Shown here one piece after another: positions 1-5,694 of a DNA stretch of 7,247 nt (position 1 is the stretch's first letter; every line of letters starts with the position of its first letter). The notes under the pieces are model-generated. The model searched no databases. It saw only the letters and a program-made list of their open reading frames with translations, and was not told where the DNA came from. This DNA is from an uncultured Clostridia bacterium (GTDB lineage: Bacteria; Bacillota; Clostridia; Oscillospirales; Ruminococcaceae): assembly GCA_947625455.1 (NCBI GenBank), contig CANQOJ010000112.1:1-7247 (forward strand). The letters run 5' to 3'. The translations under genes were made by a program, and so were the position numbers.

Positions 1-348
1 GTCAAGCGCAAGCATAAGCGCGTCAAGGAAATACTTCATCATTCCCCACAGTATATCCCTATAATGATACACTCCCGCCATTATTAACAGCAATACCGCA
101 GGCACAGCAAACCTTTTCCTTACAAACGTAAACAGCGTGCAGAAAAATGCCGTGAATGTCACACAGCAAGCCGTAACCGTCAAACTGTTTGACGGCACTT
201 TGTATATTTCAAGCAGGCACAGCATCATGCACGCACATTCCGCACAGCAATAAACTGTCCTCTTAAGCCACAGCAAAAATGCACTCGGCTTTTTGGAGTA
301 ATATCTGTCAAATACAAGAATAAAATCGGATTTTTTTACTTTGGACAT
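1..348 (-). CDS. N-terminal part of a Cys-rich multi-spanning membrane protein, family not recognised
   Basis: The reverse strand is open from an ATG at 346-348 to the window edge: 116 codons with no stop, so the gene is truncated at its C-terminal side. After a basic N-terminus (MSKVKKSDF) come hydrophobic stretches at roughly residues 33-48, 56-77 and 80-95, with a likely fourth near 98-115. Eight cysteines fall within residues 34-70, mostly inside predicted membrane segments. An in-frame TGA lies 5 codons before the ATG, which fixes the start; the best SD-like element (GAGG) is about 13 bases upstream, so initiation may be weak or coupled. The gene starts 25 bases after the tubulin-like gene ends and is probably cotranscribed with it. 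A membrane domain ahead of a transglutaminase-like domain is one architecture seen in Clostridia, but nothing visible here proves it. Confident as a gene, not as to function. Confidence 0.75.
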   Translation of the reverse strand, partial: MSKVKKSDFILVFDRYYSKKPSAFLLWLKRTVYCCAECACMMLCLLEIYKVPSNSLTVTACCVTFTAFFCTLFTFVRKRFAVPAVLLLIMAGVYHYRDILWGMMKYFLDALMLALD

Positions 349-373
349 TAGTCGGATTATACCTCAAATAAAT

Positions 374-2647
374 TCAGAATATCTTGATTCCTTGTTTTTT
401 AAGTCCGTCATTTACAAAAGCATAGCGCATATTTTCCCACTGATTGTAGTCCTTGAAATCTTCAAGCTTAACGCCGTTTTTCGTTTTTACGACAATGACC
501 GAGTTGAACATAGGCGAACCGTTCCATATATAATTAGCGCCCTTATGCGACGCTTTGATAGGCGCAATATCTCCTTGCTGAACATTCTGCGGGCATATCG
601 CGCGGGTTAGCGTTTCGCCGGTTGCGGGAGTTTTGATGTCCGCGCTGTCGAAGCAGTACTGAATTGCTTTCATAAGCGACATATCCGAACCGAAAAATTC
701 GCTGAAATCATTGAAGCCCATGAGCAGGAAACGTCCGAAGCACTTTGCCGCGAGGTTTACAATTTCTCTCGGCAGAGTTTTTGGATCGCCGTCAGTTTCA
801 AGCTTCATTTTCTTGAACGCAAGATTTTTTGTCGTTTCGGGTATTTCTTCTATCAGCTTGTCAAGCTTTTCTATCATTTCAGGCGAGTTTATTGAAAACG
901 CGTTTACAACACAGCTTTCATCATCTGCCGTCTTAAGCCTTTCCATAAAGTCCTTATGCTCCAGAGTGAAAAGCTCCAGAGTTTCATTCATCTTTTCATC
1001 TCTGAACACCGTCAGCCTATCCCTTAGCCTTGTGTAGAAATCAAGCATTGTATCAACGGTCTTATACGTTTTTAAACATTCGGAGTAGTCCGTGAGCGTC
1101 TGTACATAATACCGCTTTGAGTTGTTTGCCATAAACGCGGGCGTTGACTTAAGCTTTCGATAATCGGAAATCAAGAGCTTTTCCCTGCTGTTAAGCGTTT
1201 CTTCGCTTTCGTCTTTAATTTCCTTTGTCTTTTTGATTTCATTGTCAAGAGATTTAAGGCAATTGCGCATAATCTCCGCCGCGAAAAACGGACCTTTTTC
1301 AATGTCGGTGAGCGCGGTTTGACATGCGTTTTCAATTTCCGCTGAAATATCGCCCAGCGCAATTTCAGCGCCTTTTACCGTAAGCGCCGCCATCTCGTCT
1401 ATTTTGTCGGTAACATACCTTTTAGACGCTTCACCGCCCTTTTTCAGAGAGCCTATTGAAAACAGCGGGTTTAAATCCTCGTTAAAATCAAGCCTCGGCA
1501 CAACGCCTGCTCTTGACGCAAGAAACGCCGCGTCGGGAGTGACCTTGTTTGCATATATGGAAAGCTGTAAATCATCGACAAAATTCTTGCGGAGATTTTC
1601 TCTTAATCTGAAGAAAAACCTTACCGAAAGATATGACAAAATTTCCCCAAGCGGTATTTCAACACCGCTTATGTCATATGCAAGGCAGGTAAAAGAGCGG
1701 TTTCCTCCCTGACCTAACAGATTAAGCGACATTGCCTTATCAGCGTCGTCATCTTTCTTATAAATAAATTCCGCCGCGGAGATTATCTTTTCCGCCGCCT
1801 TGACTATCGTCCTTTCGTAAGTTTCCTCTGCGCTTGCGATAAAGCAGGCGTTAAACGGGGGTTTTTCGGACTTTATCTCAAAGGAGTTTGTGTATTGCTG
1901 AGAAAACGGCGTTTTTCTGCACTGGAATTTGTCAATATCGCTTTTAGTGAGTATGGTATATGCATAGTAATTTGCAAGGTTTCTCGCGTCTGTTTCAAAG
2001 AGATGCGCGGTGTCGCCTGCAAACATAAGCGCGTTTACCTTGACCTGATAGGTATTCAGGCTTGAAAACATTTCCTTTAAAATGTACCCGAAGTCGATAA
2101 TCGAGCCGGAAAAAATAGGATCGCCCATATTGCCCGTTATAATGATTTCGAGAGGAGAATCGGATCTTGAAAAATCGTTGATTATTGCCGTAAGCTTTGA
2201 AATGATTTCGTCAATGTAATGAAACAGCGCAATTCTCCCGCTTTGCCGTTTCCACAGACCGTAAGTCGGAGGATTTTGGGAATAGTTTTTGAGGTTCATG
2301 TCAAACCATTCAAGCGCGAAAGGCGAAAGCAGGTCGGGATTGTCGAGGTACTTATACACTGATTCATCAATGTTGATTGCAACTTTTTCGGAGTCAAGAA
2401 GCACAGAGCCGTGAAATTCAGCGCCGTTTACGTCCTCCTCAAAACCGAACGCGAAATAGCGTATTCTGTCGGTATTTGCACTAAATCTGTTTTCGGCGAT
2501 ATCCTTAACGCGCATAAGGCAGTCGGCGCCGTTTTTTCCTATGCCGACGACAAGAAGTCTTGTCATTCCGAGCATATTTTTCTCGCCGTCGTAAAGTTTT
2601 AAAACGCGGTCGGGTTTAAGCCATTCAATTTGTTTTTCTATATCCAT
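374..2647 (-). CDS. Divergent tubulin-like (FtsZ/tubulin superfamily) protein with helical C-terminal half
   Basis: This 757-residue protein follows the motif order of the bacterial tubulin-like family (Pfam Tubulin_2 type). It has a beta1/glycine loop at 31-44 (VVGIGKNGADCL), a strand at 62-68 (IRYFAFG) and a QSGRIALF segment at 135-142. A strand-loop-helix at 167-191 (EIIITGNMGDPIFSG, then a helix) sits where the tubulin signature GGGTGSG should be. Next come an ARNLANYYAY helix near 221-230 and a block at 318-350. The signature is degenerate: GDPIFSG replaces the Gly/Thr-rich loop, so GTP binding or hydrolysis may be altered or lost. Residues about 430-610 are strongly charged and helical, probably coiled coil; 640-757 is mixed alpha/beta and unrecognised. 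The ATG follows GGGGTG by 5 bases and a consensus promoter lies upstream. A cytoskeletal or membrane-remodelling scaffold working with the downstream membrane protein is inference. Gene very sure; family fairly sure. Confidence 0.8.
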   Translation of the reverse strand: MDIEKQIEWLKPDRVLKLYDGEKNMLGMTRLLVVGIGKNGADCLMRVKDIAENRFSANTDRIRYFAFGFEEDVNGAEFHGSVLLDSEKVAINIDESVYKYLDNPDLLSPFALEWFDMNLKNYSQNPPTYGLWKRQSGRIALFHYIDEIISKLTAIINDFSRSDSPLEIIITGNMGDPIFSGSIIDFGYILKEMFSSLNTYQVKVNALMFAGDTAHLFETDARNLANYYAYTILTKSDIDKFQCRKTPFSQQYTNSFEIKSEKPPFNACFIASAEETYERTIVKAAEKIISAAEFIYKKDDDADKAMSLNLLGQGGNRSFTCLAYDISGVEIPLGEILSYLSVRFFFRLRENLRKNFVDDLQLSIYANKVTPDAAFLASRAGVVPRLDFNEDLNPLFSIGSLKKGGEASKRYVTDKIDEMAALTVKGAEIALGDISAEIENACQTALTDIEKGPFFAAEIMRNCLKSLDNEIKKTKEIKDESEETLNSREKLLISDYRKLKSTPAFMANNSKRYYVQTLTDYSECLKTYKTVDTMLDFYTRLRDRLTVFRDEKMNETLELFTLEHKDFMERLKTADDESCVVNAFSINSPEMIEKLDKLIEEIPETTKNLAFKKMKLETDGDPKTLPREIVNLAAKCFGRFLLMGFNDFSEFFGSDMSLMKAIQYCFDSADIKTPATGETLTRAICPQNVQQGDIAPIKASHKGANYIWNGSPMFNSVIVVKTKNGVKLEDFKDYNQWENMRYAFVNDGLKKQGIKIF

Positions 2648-2652
2648 AACAG

Positions 2653-2658
2653 CACCCC
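2653..2658 (-). promoter_or_regulatory. Ribosome binding site of the tubulin-like gene
   Basis: On the reverse strand GGGGTG precedes the ATG at 2647-2645 with 5 bases between. It partly matches the GGAGGTG anti-SD complement and supports this ATG as the start. Confidence 0.5.
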
Positions 2659-2725
2659 GTTATAAGAATTTACTCAATCAGAGGACAGAGTTTAAGCCGA
2701 AACAATGTTGCTTGAACACAACTTC

Positions 2726-2754
2726 ATTATAGCATATTTAAGTCATTTTGTCAA
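2726..2754 (-). promoter_or_regulatory. Consensus sigma-A promoter for the tubulin-like operon
   Basis: The reverse strand reads TTGACA (2754-2749), exactly 17 bases, then TATAAT (2731-2726): a perfect match to both hexamers at the ideal spacing. Transcription would start near 2719, giving a leader of about 70 nt before the ATG at 2647. No operator-like inverted repeat is obvious over the hexamers, so the unit may be expressed strongly and constitutively. Confidence 0.88.
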
Positions 2755-2820
2755 CATTATACTTTAACCCGCAATTCTTAACTTCCTCAAAAAGTTCTGA
2801 AATATCAATCGGAAAACCAT

Positions 2821-2850
2821 TTGATAATATTGCATAAAGTTTTGCAAAAT
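2821..2850 (+). promoter_or_regulatory. Weak candidate promoter for the plus-strand transcript ending at 3090
   Basis: TTGATA (2821-2826, 5 of 6 to consensus) is followed after 18 bases by CAAAAT (2845-2850, 4 of 6). It is the best pair I found upstream of the orphan terminator and would give a transcript of about 235 nt. It could easily be chance in AT-rich sequence. Confidence 0.2.
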
Positions 2851-2959
2851 TTGTGTTTGAAATGCACAAAAGTGCGTGACAGGGGCAAAGCGCGGAGTTT
2901 ATCTCGGATTTTAAGGCAGTTTGCACAAATCAAGCGTGGAAAAATTGTGAATGGTGACG

Positions 2960-3000
2960 TTGCAAATGGCAGGTGCGCATTTTTTCAACCTGCACTGCAA
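2960..3000 (+). other. RNA hairpin inside the putative small RNA / leader
   Basis: An outer stem TTGCA/TGCAA (2960-2964 with 2996-3000) and an inner stem GCAGGT/ACCTGC (2969-2974 with 2988-2993) are separated by a small internal loop (4 and 2 bases), with a 13-base U-rich apical loop. A further match, CAGGGG near 2879-2884 with CCCCTG at 3016-3021, could enclose it. This fits a folded transcript that ends at the terminator 60 bases further on, but no RNA family is recognised. Confidence 0.35.
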
Positions 3001-3057
3001 ACCAACAGTACCTCTCCCCTGCCAACTTTGATAATTACAACCTTAACGCATATTGAA

Positions 3058-3090
3058 CGCGCCCGAATGATATTTGGGCGCGGTTTTTTT
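3058..3090 (+). terminator. Strong rho-independent terminator, plus direction
   Basis: An 11-bp stem CGCGCCCGAAT (3058-3068) pairs with ATTTGGGCGCG (3072-3082) with one G-U pair and a 3-base loop. It is followed by G and seven T (3084-3090). The T run exists only on the plus side, so it stops plus-strand transcription. No plus-strand protein gene lies upstream, so it must end a short RNA or attenuate a leader running toward the polysaccharide genes. Confidence 0.85.
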
Positions 3091-3158
3091 ACTCACCTGC
3101 CCTGCTTGTCAAACGCTTTTTAGATTGAATTTCGACGTGAATTGCTCCGCTAAATTCG

Positions 3159-3164
3159 TATAAT
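3159..3164 (+). promoter_or_regulatory. Perfect -10 box, candidate promoter of the polysaccharide operon
   Basis: TATAAT is a full match but the -35 is poor: CGTGAA at 17 bp spacing, or TTCGAC at a too-long 22 bp. Transcription would begin near 3171, just after the orphan terminator and about 200 bases ahead of the zinc-ribbon gene. A weak -35 would be consistent with an activator-dependent promoter, but that is inference. Confidence 0.4.
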
Positions 3165-3171
3165 ATGCGTT

Positions 3172-3270
3172 ATGCGCAAAGAGGTGAAAAACCTCGAAAG
3201 TCGGTTTTCCGCATGGGAAAGCGGGATTTCGGCAGATGCAGGAGTTTCGGTTCTTGGTGGCAACAGTTGA
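3172..3270 (+). CDS. Possible 32-residue leader peptide or small protein
   Basis: ATG at 3172 opens 32 codons (starting MRKEVKNLESRF, ending VSVLGGNS) before a TGA. The composition is protein-like, but there is no ribosome binding site. The ATG lies 7 bases after the TATAAT box, so the message would be leaderless or nearly so, which is unusual for Firmicutes. The same bases form two small hairpins, so this may equally be non-coding leader RNA. No family is recognised. Confidence 0.2.
   Translation: MRKEVKNLESRFSAWESGISADAGVSVLGGNS
3181..3226 (+). other. Two consecutive small hairpins in the operon leader
   Basis: GAGGT (3181-3185) pairs with ACCTC (3191-3195) around a GAAAA loop. TTCCGC (3207-3212) pairs with GCGGGA (3221-3226), with one wobble, around an 8-base loop. 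Neither is followed by a U run, so they are not terminators. They could be a structured 5' leader; no known riboswitch fold was recognised. Confidence 0.25.
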
Positions 3271-3370
3271 GGGAAATCAAGTTGTTGAATTTGCAATTCG
3301 GATTTGCTCATAGGATTTGCGAAAACGGTTGAAATTAAGGCGGGGAACGGATTGGCAAGGCGAAACTTTT

Positions 3371-3616
3371 ATGATTGGGTGTAGAAAAGTGCGTTTATTG
3401 AAATGCAAAATGAATAAAAGCGCGGGCGTTATTAACGGAACACGTTTGCTTGCGGAGGAAAACGACAGCACCGCTGAAAAGTGCGTTGCTTGCGGGAAAC
3501 CTACGGAATATGACGAAACAACTCCCGTGAACGAGCGCAATTACTACGTTATAGGCGCGGGGCAGCTTTGTGGCGCGTGCTTTGCAAAGCTTTACCCGTT
3601 CGGCATAGATCAATAA
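3371..3616 (+). CDS. Small zinc-ribbon-like protein, first gene of the polysaccharide operon
   Basis: About 81 residues from the ATG at 3371. The C-terminal half has two CxxC knuckles, CVACGK and CGACFAKLY, about 29 residues apart and linked by an acidic, Tyr-containing segment (ERNYYVIGAGQLC). Four cysteines in this layout should bind one zinc or other metal. It resembles short uncharacterised Firmicute proteins ending in a GxGQLCxxCxxxLY pattern; this is family memory, not a search result. Start: 3371 has AAGG 10 bases upstream; an in-frame ATG at 3410 (68 residues) has no visible SD; a TTG at 3317 also lacks one and an in-frame TAG closes the frame just upstream. Its TAA is followed by GGA and then the ATG of the sugar transferase, so the two are probably translationally coupled. 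The role is unknown; regulatory or accessory is a guess. Confidence 0.65.
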   Translation: MIGCRKVRLLKCKMNKSAGVINGTRLLAEENDSTAEKCVACGKPTEYDETTPVNERNYYVIGAGQLCGACFAKLYPFGIDQ

Positions 3617-3619
3617 GGA

Positions 3620-4372
3620 ATGAAAAAGTCGGTGAATAAATTGAACGAAGAAATCAATGCTGCGGCAATTATGGACGAGCATGTTGAAAAAGCGTCTGCT
3701 TTGAAAATTGAAACAAAGCCGTTGAAGGACGCACCAAACATAACTGTTGCTTATTTATTGACGCATAAGCAGAAAAAATATCTTGTTTTTAAGCGGACTG
3801 CGGACTTTTTAACAGCCCTTGTTTCACTGGTTATTTTAGCCGTTCCGTTTTTAATAATTGCGGTCATTCAGAAAATTAGTGCACCTAAAGAACCCGTGTT
3901 CTTCACGCAAACGAGAATAGGTCGCGGCGGCGAACCATTTAAACTGACGAAATTCAGAAGCATGAAAAGCAGCGCGCCCGCCTACTGCTCTACAAGCAAC
4001 TTTGTAAATGACGGTGAATACATAACGCCGTTTTGCAGGTTTTTGAGGAACACAAGCATTGACGAGCTGCCGCAGTTGTTTCAAGTGCTGACGGGCAAGA
4101 TGAGCCTTATAGGACCGCGACCTCTGATACCGCAGGAGGAAGATGTACATAAAATGCGCGAGAAAGCCGGAGTTTATCAGCTGAAACCGGGAATTACGGG
4201 TTGGGCGCAGGTAAACGGAAGAGATCACGTTAGCGATGATGAAAAGGTAAAATTCGACGCCGAATATCTTAGAATGTTCAGCTTTAAAATGGATCTCAAA
4301 ATTTTCTTTCTGACTGTTAAAAAGGTTTTGAAGAGGGCGGATATAGCTGACGAGGAGATTAACCATTCCTGA
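3620..4372 (+). CDS. Initiating polyprenyl-phosphate sugar-1-phosphate transferase
   Basis: Belongs to the bacterial sugar transferase family (Bac_transf; WbaP/PglC-like phosphoglycosyltransferases). It moves a sugar-1-phosphate from a UDP-sugar to undecaprenyl phosphate, the first step of surface polysaccharide assembly at the inner face of the membrane. Visible landmarks: KRTADF at 58-63, a single hydrophobic re-entrant segment at about 63-83, FFTQTRIGRGGEPF then LTKFRSM at 94-115, the catalytic Asp-Glu pair D148-E149 in TSIDELPQL, MSLIGPRPL at 161-169, and LKPGITGWAQVNGRD at 188-202. At 250 residues it has only the catalytic domain, without the extra N-terminal helices of large WbaP proteins, plus an unusual polar N-terminal extension of about 55 residues. 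The AAGGA sits directly against the ATG at 3620, so initiation probably depends on the preceding gene; GTG at 3632 is an alternative. The sugar specificity cannot be read from sequence. Confidence 0.93.
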   Translation: MKKSVNKLNEEINAAAIMDEHVEKASALKIETKPLKDAPNITVAYLLTHKQKKYLVFKRTADFLTALVSLVILAVPFLIIAVIQKISAPKEPVFFTQTRIGRGGEPFKLTKFRSMKSSAPAYCSTSNFVNDGEYITPFCRFLRNTSIDELPQLFQVLTGKMSLIGPRPLIPQEEDVHKMREKAGVYQLKPGITGWAQVNGRDHVSDDEKVKFDAEYLRMFSFKMDLKIFFLTVKKVLKRADIADEEINHS

Positions 4373-4399
4373 CTATAAAAACTGTGAAGAAGGAACGCA

Positions 4400-5647
4400 A
4401 TGAAAAAAATAGCAATTGTTTCTTTAGGATATTTCTGGACGCCTGTTGAATCAGGTCCGACAAGATTTTTTGATATTACCAAAGCCTTTTGTAATGCAGG
4501 ATACGAAGTCGAAGTCATTACAACCGACTTTCAGCATTTTGAGAAAAAACCAAGGAATATTGAAAAAATCCGGTCGCAGAATTATCCGTTTAAAATAACG
4601 TTTATCCCTACTCCCGAATACAAGAAAAACGTTGATATAAAGCGAGTTGTAAGCAATATTTTTGCGGCGAAAAACGTTGGAAAATATCTGAACGAACACA
4701 TTAAAGAATACAGTGCGGTTTATTGTTCTATACCCGCAAATAATGTCGCGTCAAAAGTGTCGGAAATATGCAAAAGAAATTCCGTGCCTTGTGTGATAGA
4801 TATTGAGGATTTATGGCCGGAAGCAATGTCAATGGTCATAAAAAACAAGTTTATATCTAAAATCCTGTTTCATTCATTTTATCGTGATGCTGAAAACGCC
4901 TATAAAAATGCGGACGGAATAATTGGCACTTCGGAAGATTATACCGACAGAGCGTTTAAAAATCAAAAGCTGAACATTCCTAAAGACACGGTTTATGTCG
5001 GCTGCAATCTTGATGATTTTGATAATGGAGTAAAAACATTTAGCAGTGAAATAGATAAACCAAACGGAGAGTTTTGGGTCACTTACGCAGGTTCTATAAG
5101 CACAAGTTATGATATAAAAACTCTGATTTCGGCTGTAAACGAGTTAAATAAAAAGGGCGAAACAGACATTAAACTCCAGCTTCTCGGTACAGGTTCAACA
5201 AAGGCTGAACTTGAGATGTGGGTAAAAGATGAGAATATGGAAAATGTTAGATTTTGGGGATTTACGCCATATCCTAAAATGGCGGCGGTGCTGTCAAAAT
5301 CTGATGTAGTTGTTAATTCATTTGTAAAAGGTGCGCCGCAAAGTATTGTAAACAAGGTTGGCGATTATCTTGCAAGCGGGAAACCGATGATAAATACGCT
5401 TGAAAATCCTGTATTTTGCAATTTGGTAAGCAGGTATAAAGTCGGTGTAAATATTGAGCCGGAAAACGTTGAAATTCTTGAAAGAACAATCCTTAAGATA
5501 AAAAATGACAGCGCGCAAAGAATTGAATACGGAACTAATGCAAGGCGTCTTGCGGAAACCGAATTTGACAGAAAAACAAGCTATCTTAGAATTGTAGAAA
5601 TGATAAAAAAGGCAGAGGAGAAAAATAGCACAGGAAATGACAGATAA
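4400..5647 (+). CDS. GT-B glycosyltransferase, GT4 / WbuB-like
   Basis: A cytoplasmic, membrane-associated 415-residue enzyme expected to add a sugar from a nucleotide donor to the lipid-linked chain started by the preceding gene. It has two Rossmann-like halves. The N-terminal acceptor half begins MKKIAIVSLGYFWTP with a GPTRFFDITKAF segment at 19-30, and carries the subgroup's DLWPEA motif at 137-142 (DIEDLWPEA). The donor half starts near 227 with VTYAGSISTSYD, then LLGTGS at 261-266, WGFTPYPKMAAVL at 286-298 and DYLASGKP at 322-329. The usual GT4 E-x7-E pair reads Q314 and D322, as is common in WbuB-type relatives with a YLASGKP block. The ATG has AAGGA 5 bases upstream, and the gene follows the sugar transferase by 27 bases. 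Its last 11 bases overlap the acyltransferase start. Linkage and donor sugar are unknown. Confidence 0.92.
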   Translation: MKKIAIVSLGYFWTPVESGPTRFFDITKAFCNAGYEVEVITTDFQHFEKKPRNIEKIRSQNYPFKITFIPTPEYKKNVDIKRVVSNIFAAKNVGKYLNEHIKEYSAVYCSIPANNVASKVSEICKRNSVPCVIDIEDLWPEAMSMVIKNKFISKILFHSFYRDAENAYKNADGIIGTSEDYTDRAFKNQKLNIPKDTVYVGCNLDDFDNGVKTFSSEIDKPNGEFWVTYAGSISTSYDIKTLISAVNELNKKGETDIKLQLLGTGSTKAELEMWVKDENMENVRFWGFTPYPKMAAVLSKSDVVVNSFVKGAPQSIVNKVGDYLASGKPMINTLENPVFCNLVSRYKVGVNIEPENVEILERTILKIKNDSAQRIEYGTNARRLAETEFDRKTSYLRIVEMIKKAEEKNSTGNDR

Positions 5648-5684
5648 GGCAATAGAGAAAGAGCAAAAGGCTAAAAACATCGGC

Positions 5685-5694
5685 GGGGGGGGGG
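5685..5694 (+). repeat. Homopolymer tract of ten G, candidate phase-variation switch
   Basis: Ten consecutive G follow CGGC in an otherwise AT-rich gene. The tract encodes a Gly run in the short cytosolic tail just before the first membrane segment, a place where length changes do not hurt the fold. Nine G (or six, or twelve) give the full acyltransferase; ten, as here, give a 47-residue peptide. Slipped-strand mispairing at such runs is a known ON/OFF mechanism in other bacteria. Confidence 0.9.

Larger units (their letters stand above)
2760..3370. other. Gene-poor divergent intergenic region of about 600 bases
   Basis: No long convincing coding frame lies between the tubulin-like promoter and the zinc-ribbon gene. 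The stretch holds a two-part hairpin (2960-3000), a strong plus-strand terminator (3058-3090), a TATAAT box (3159-3164), two small consecutive hairpins (3181-3226), a short direct repeat GGATTTGC (3300-3307 and 3313-3320), and a possible 32-codon frame (3172-3270). The content suggests a small RNA and/or a structured leader for the polysaccharide operon. I do not recognise any known riboswitch, tmRNA, SRP RNA, RNase P or T-box core here. Confidence 0.6.

Noticed and set aside
2738..2926. 62-codon minus-strand frame starting at GTG
   Set aside because: It has no SD, overlaps the consensus promoter of the tubulin-like gene, and shows no recognisable motif. A gene remnant cannot be excluded.
2821..3123. 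100-codon plus-strand frame in the intergenic region
   Set aside because: It reads straight through the strong terminator at 3058-3090, has no ribosome binding site and a low-complexity, unconvincing protein composition.
3172..3240. Riboswitch (c-di-GMP, SAM, preQ1, THF) in the operon leader
   Set aside because: The hairpins do not match any conserved core I know, and there is no expression platform with a U run after them.
3300..3320. Direct repeat GGATTTGC with 13-base period as a CRISPR or iteron array
   Set aside because: Only two short copies; too little for an array or origin.
3851..4366. 171-codon minus-strand frame opposite the sugar transferase
   Set aside because: The plus-strand frame carries all the catalytic motifs of a known family; the opposite frame is a shadow.
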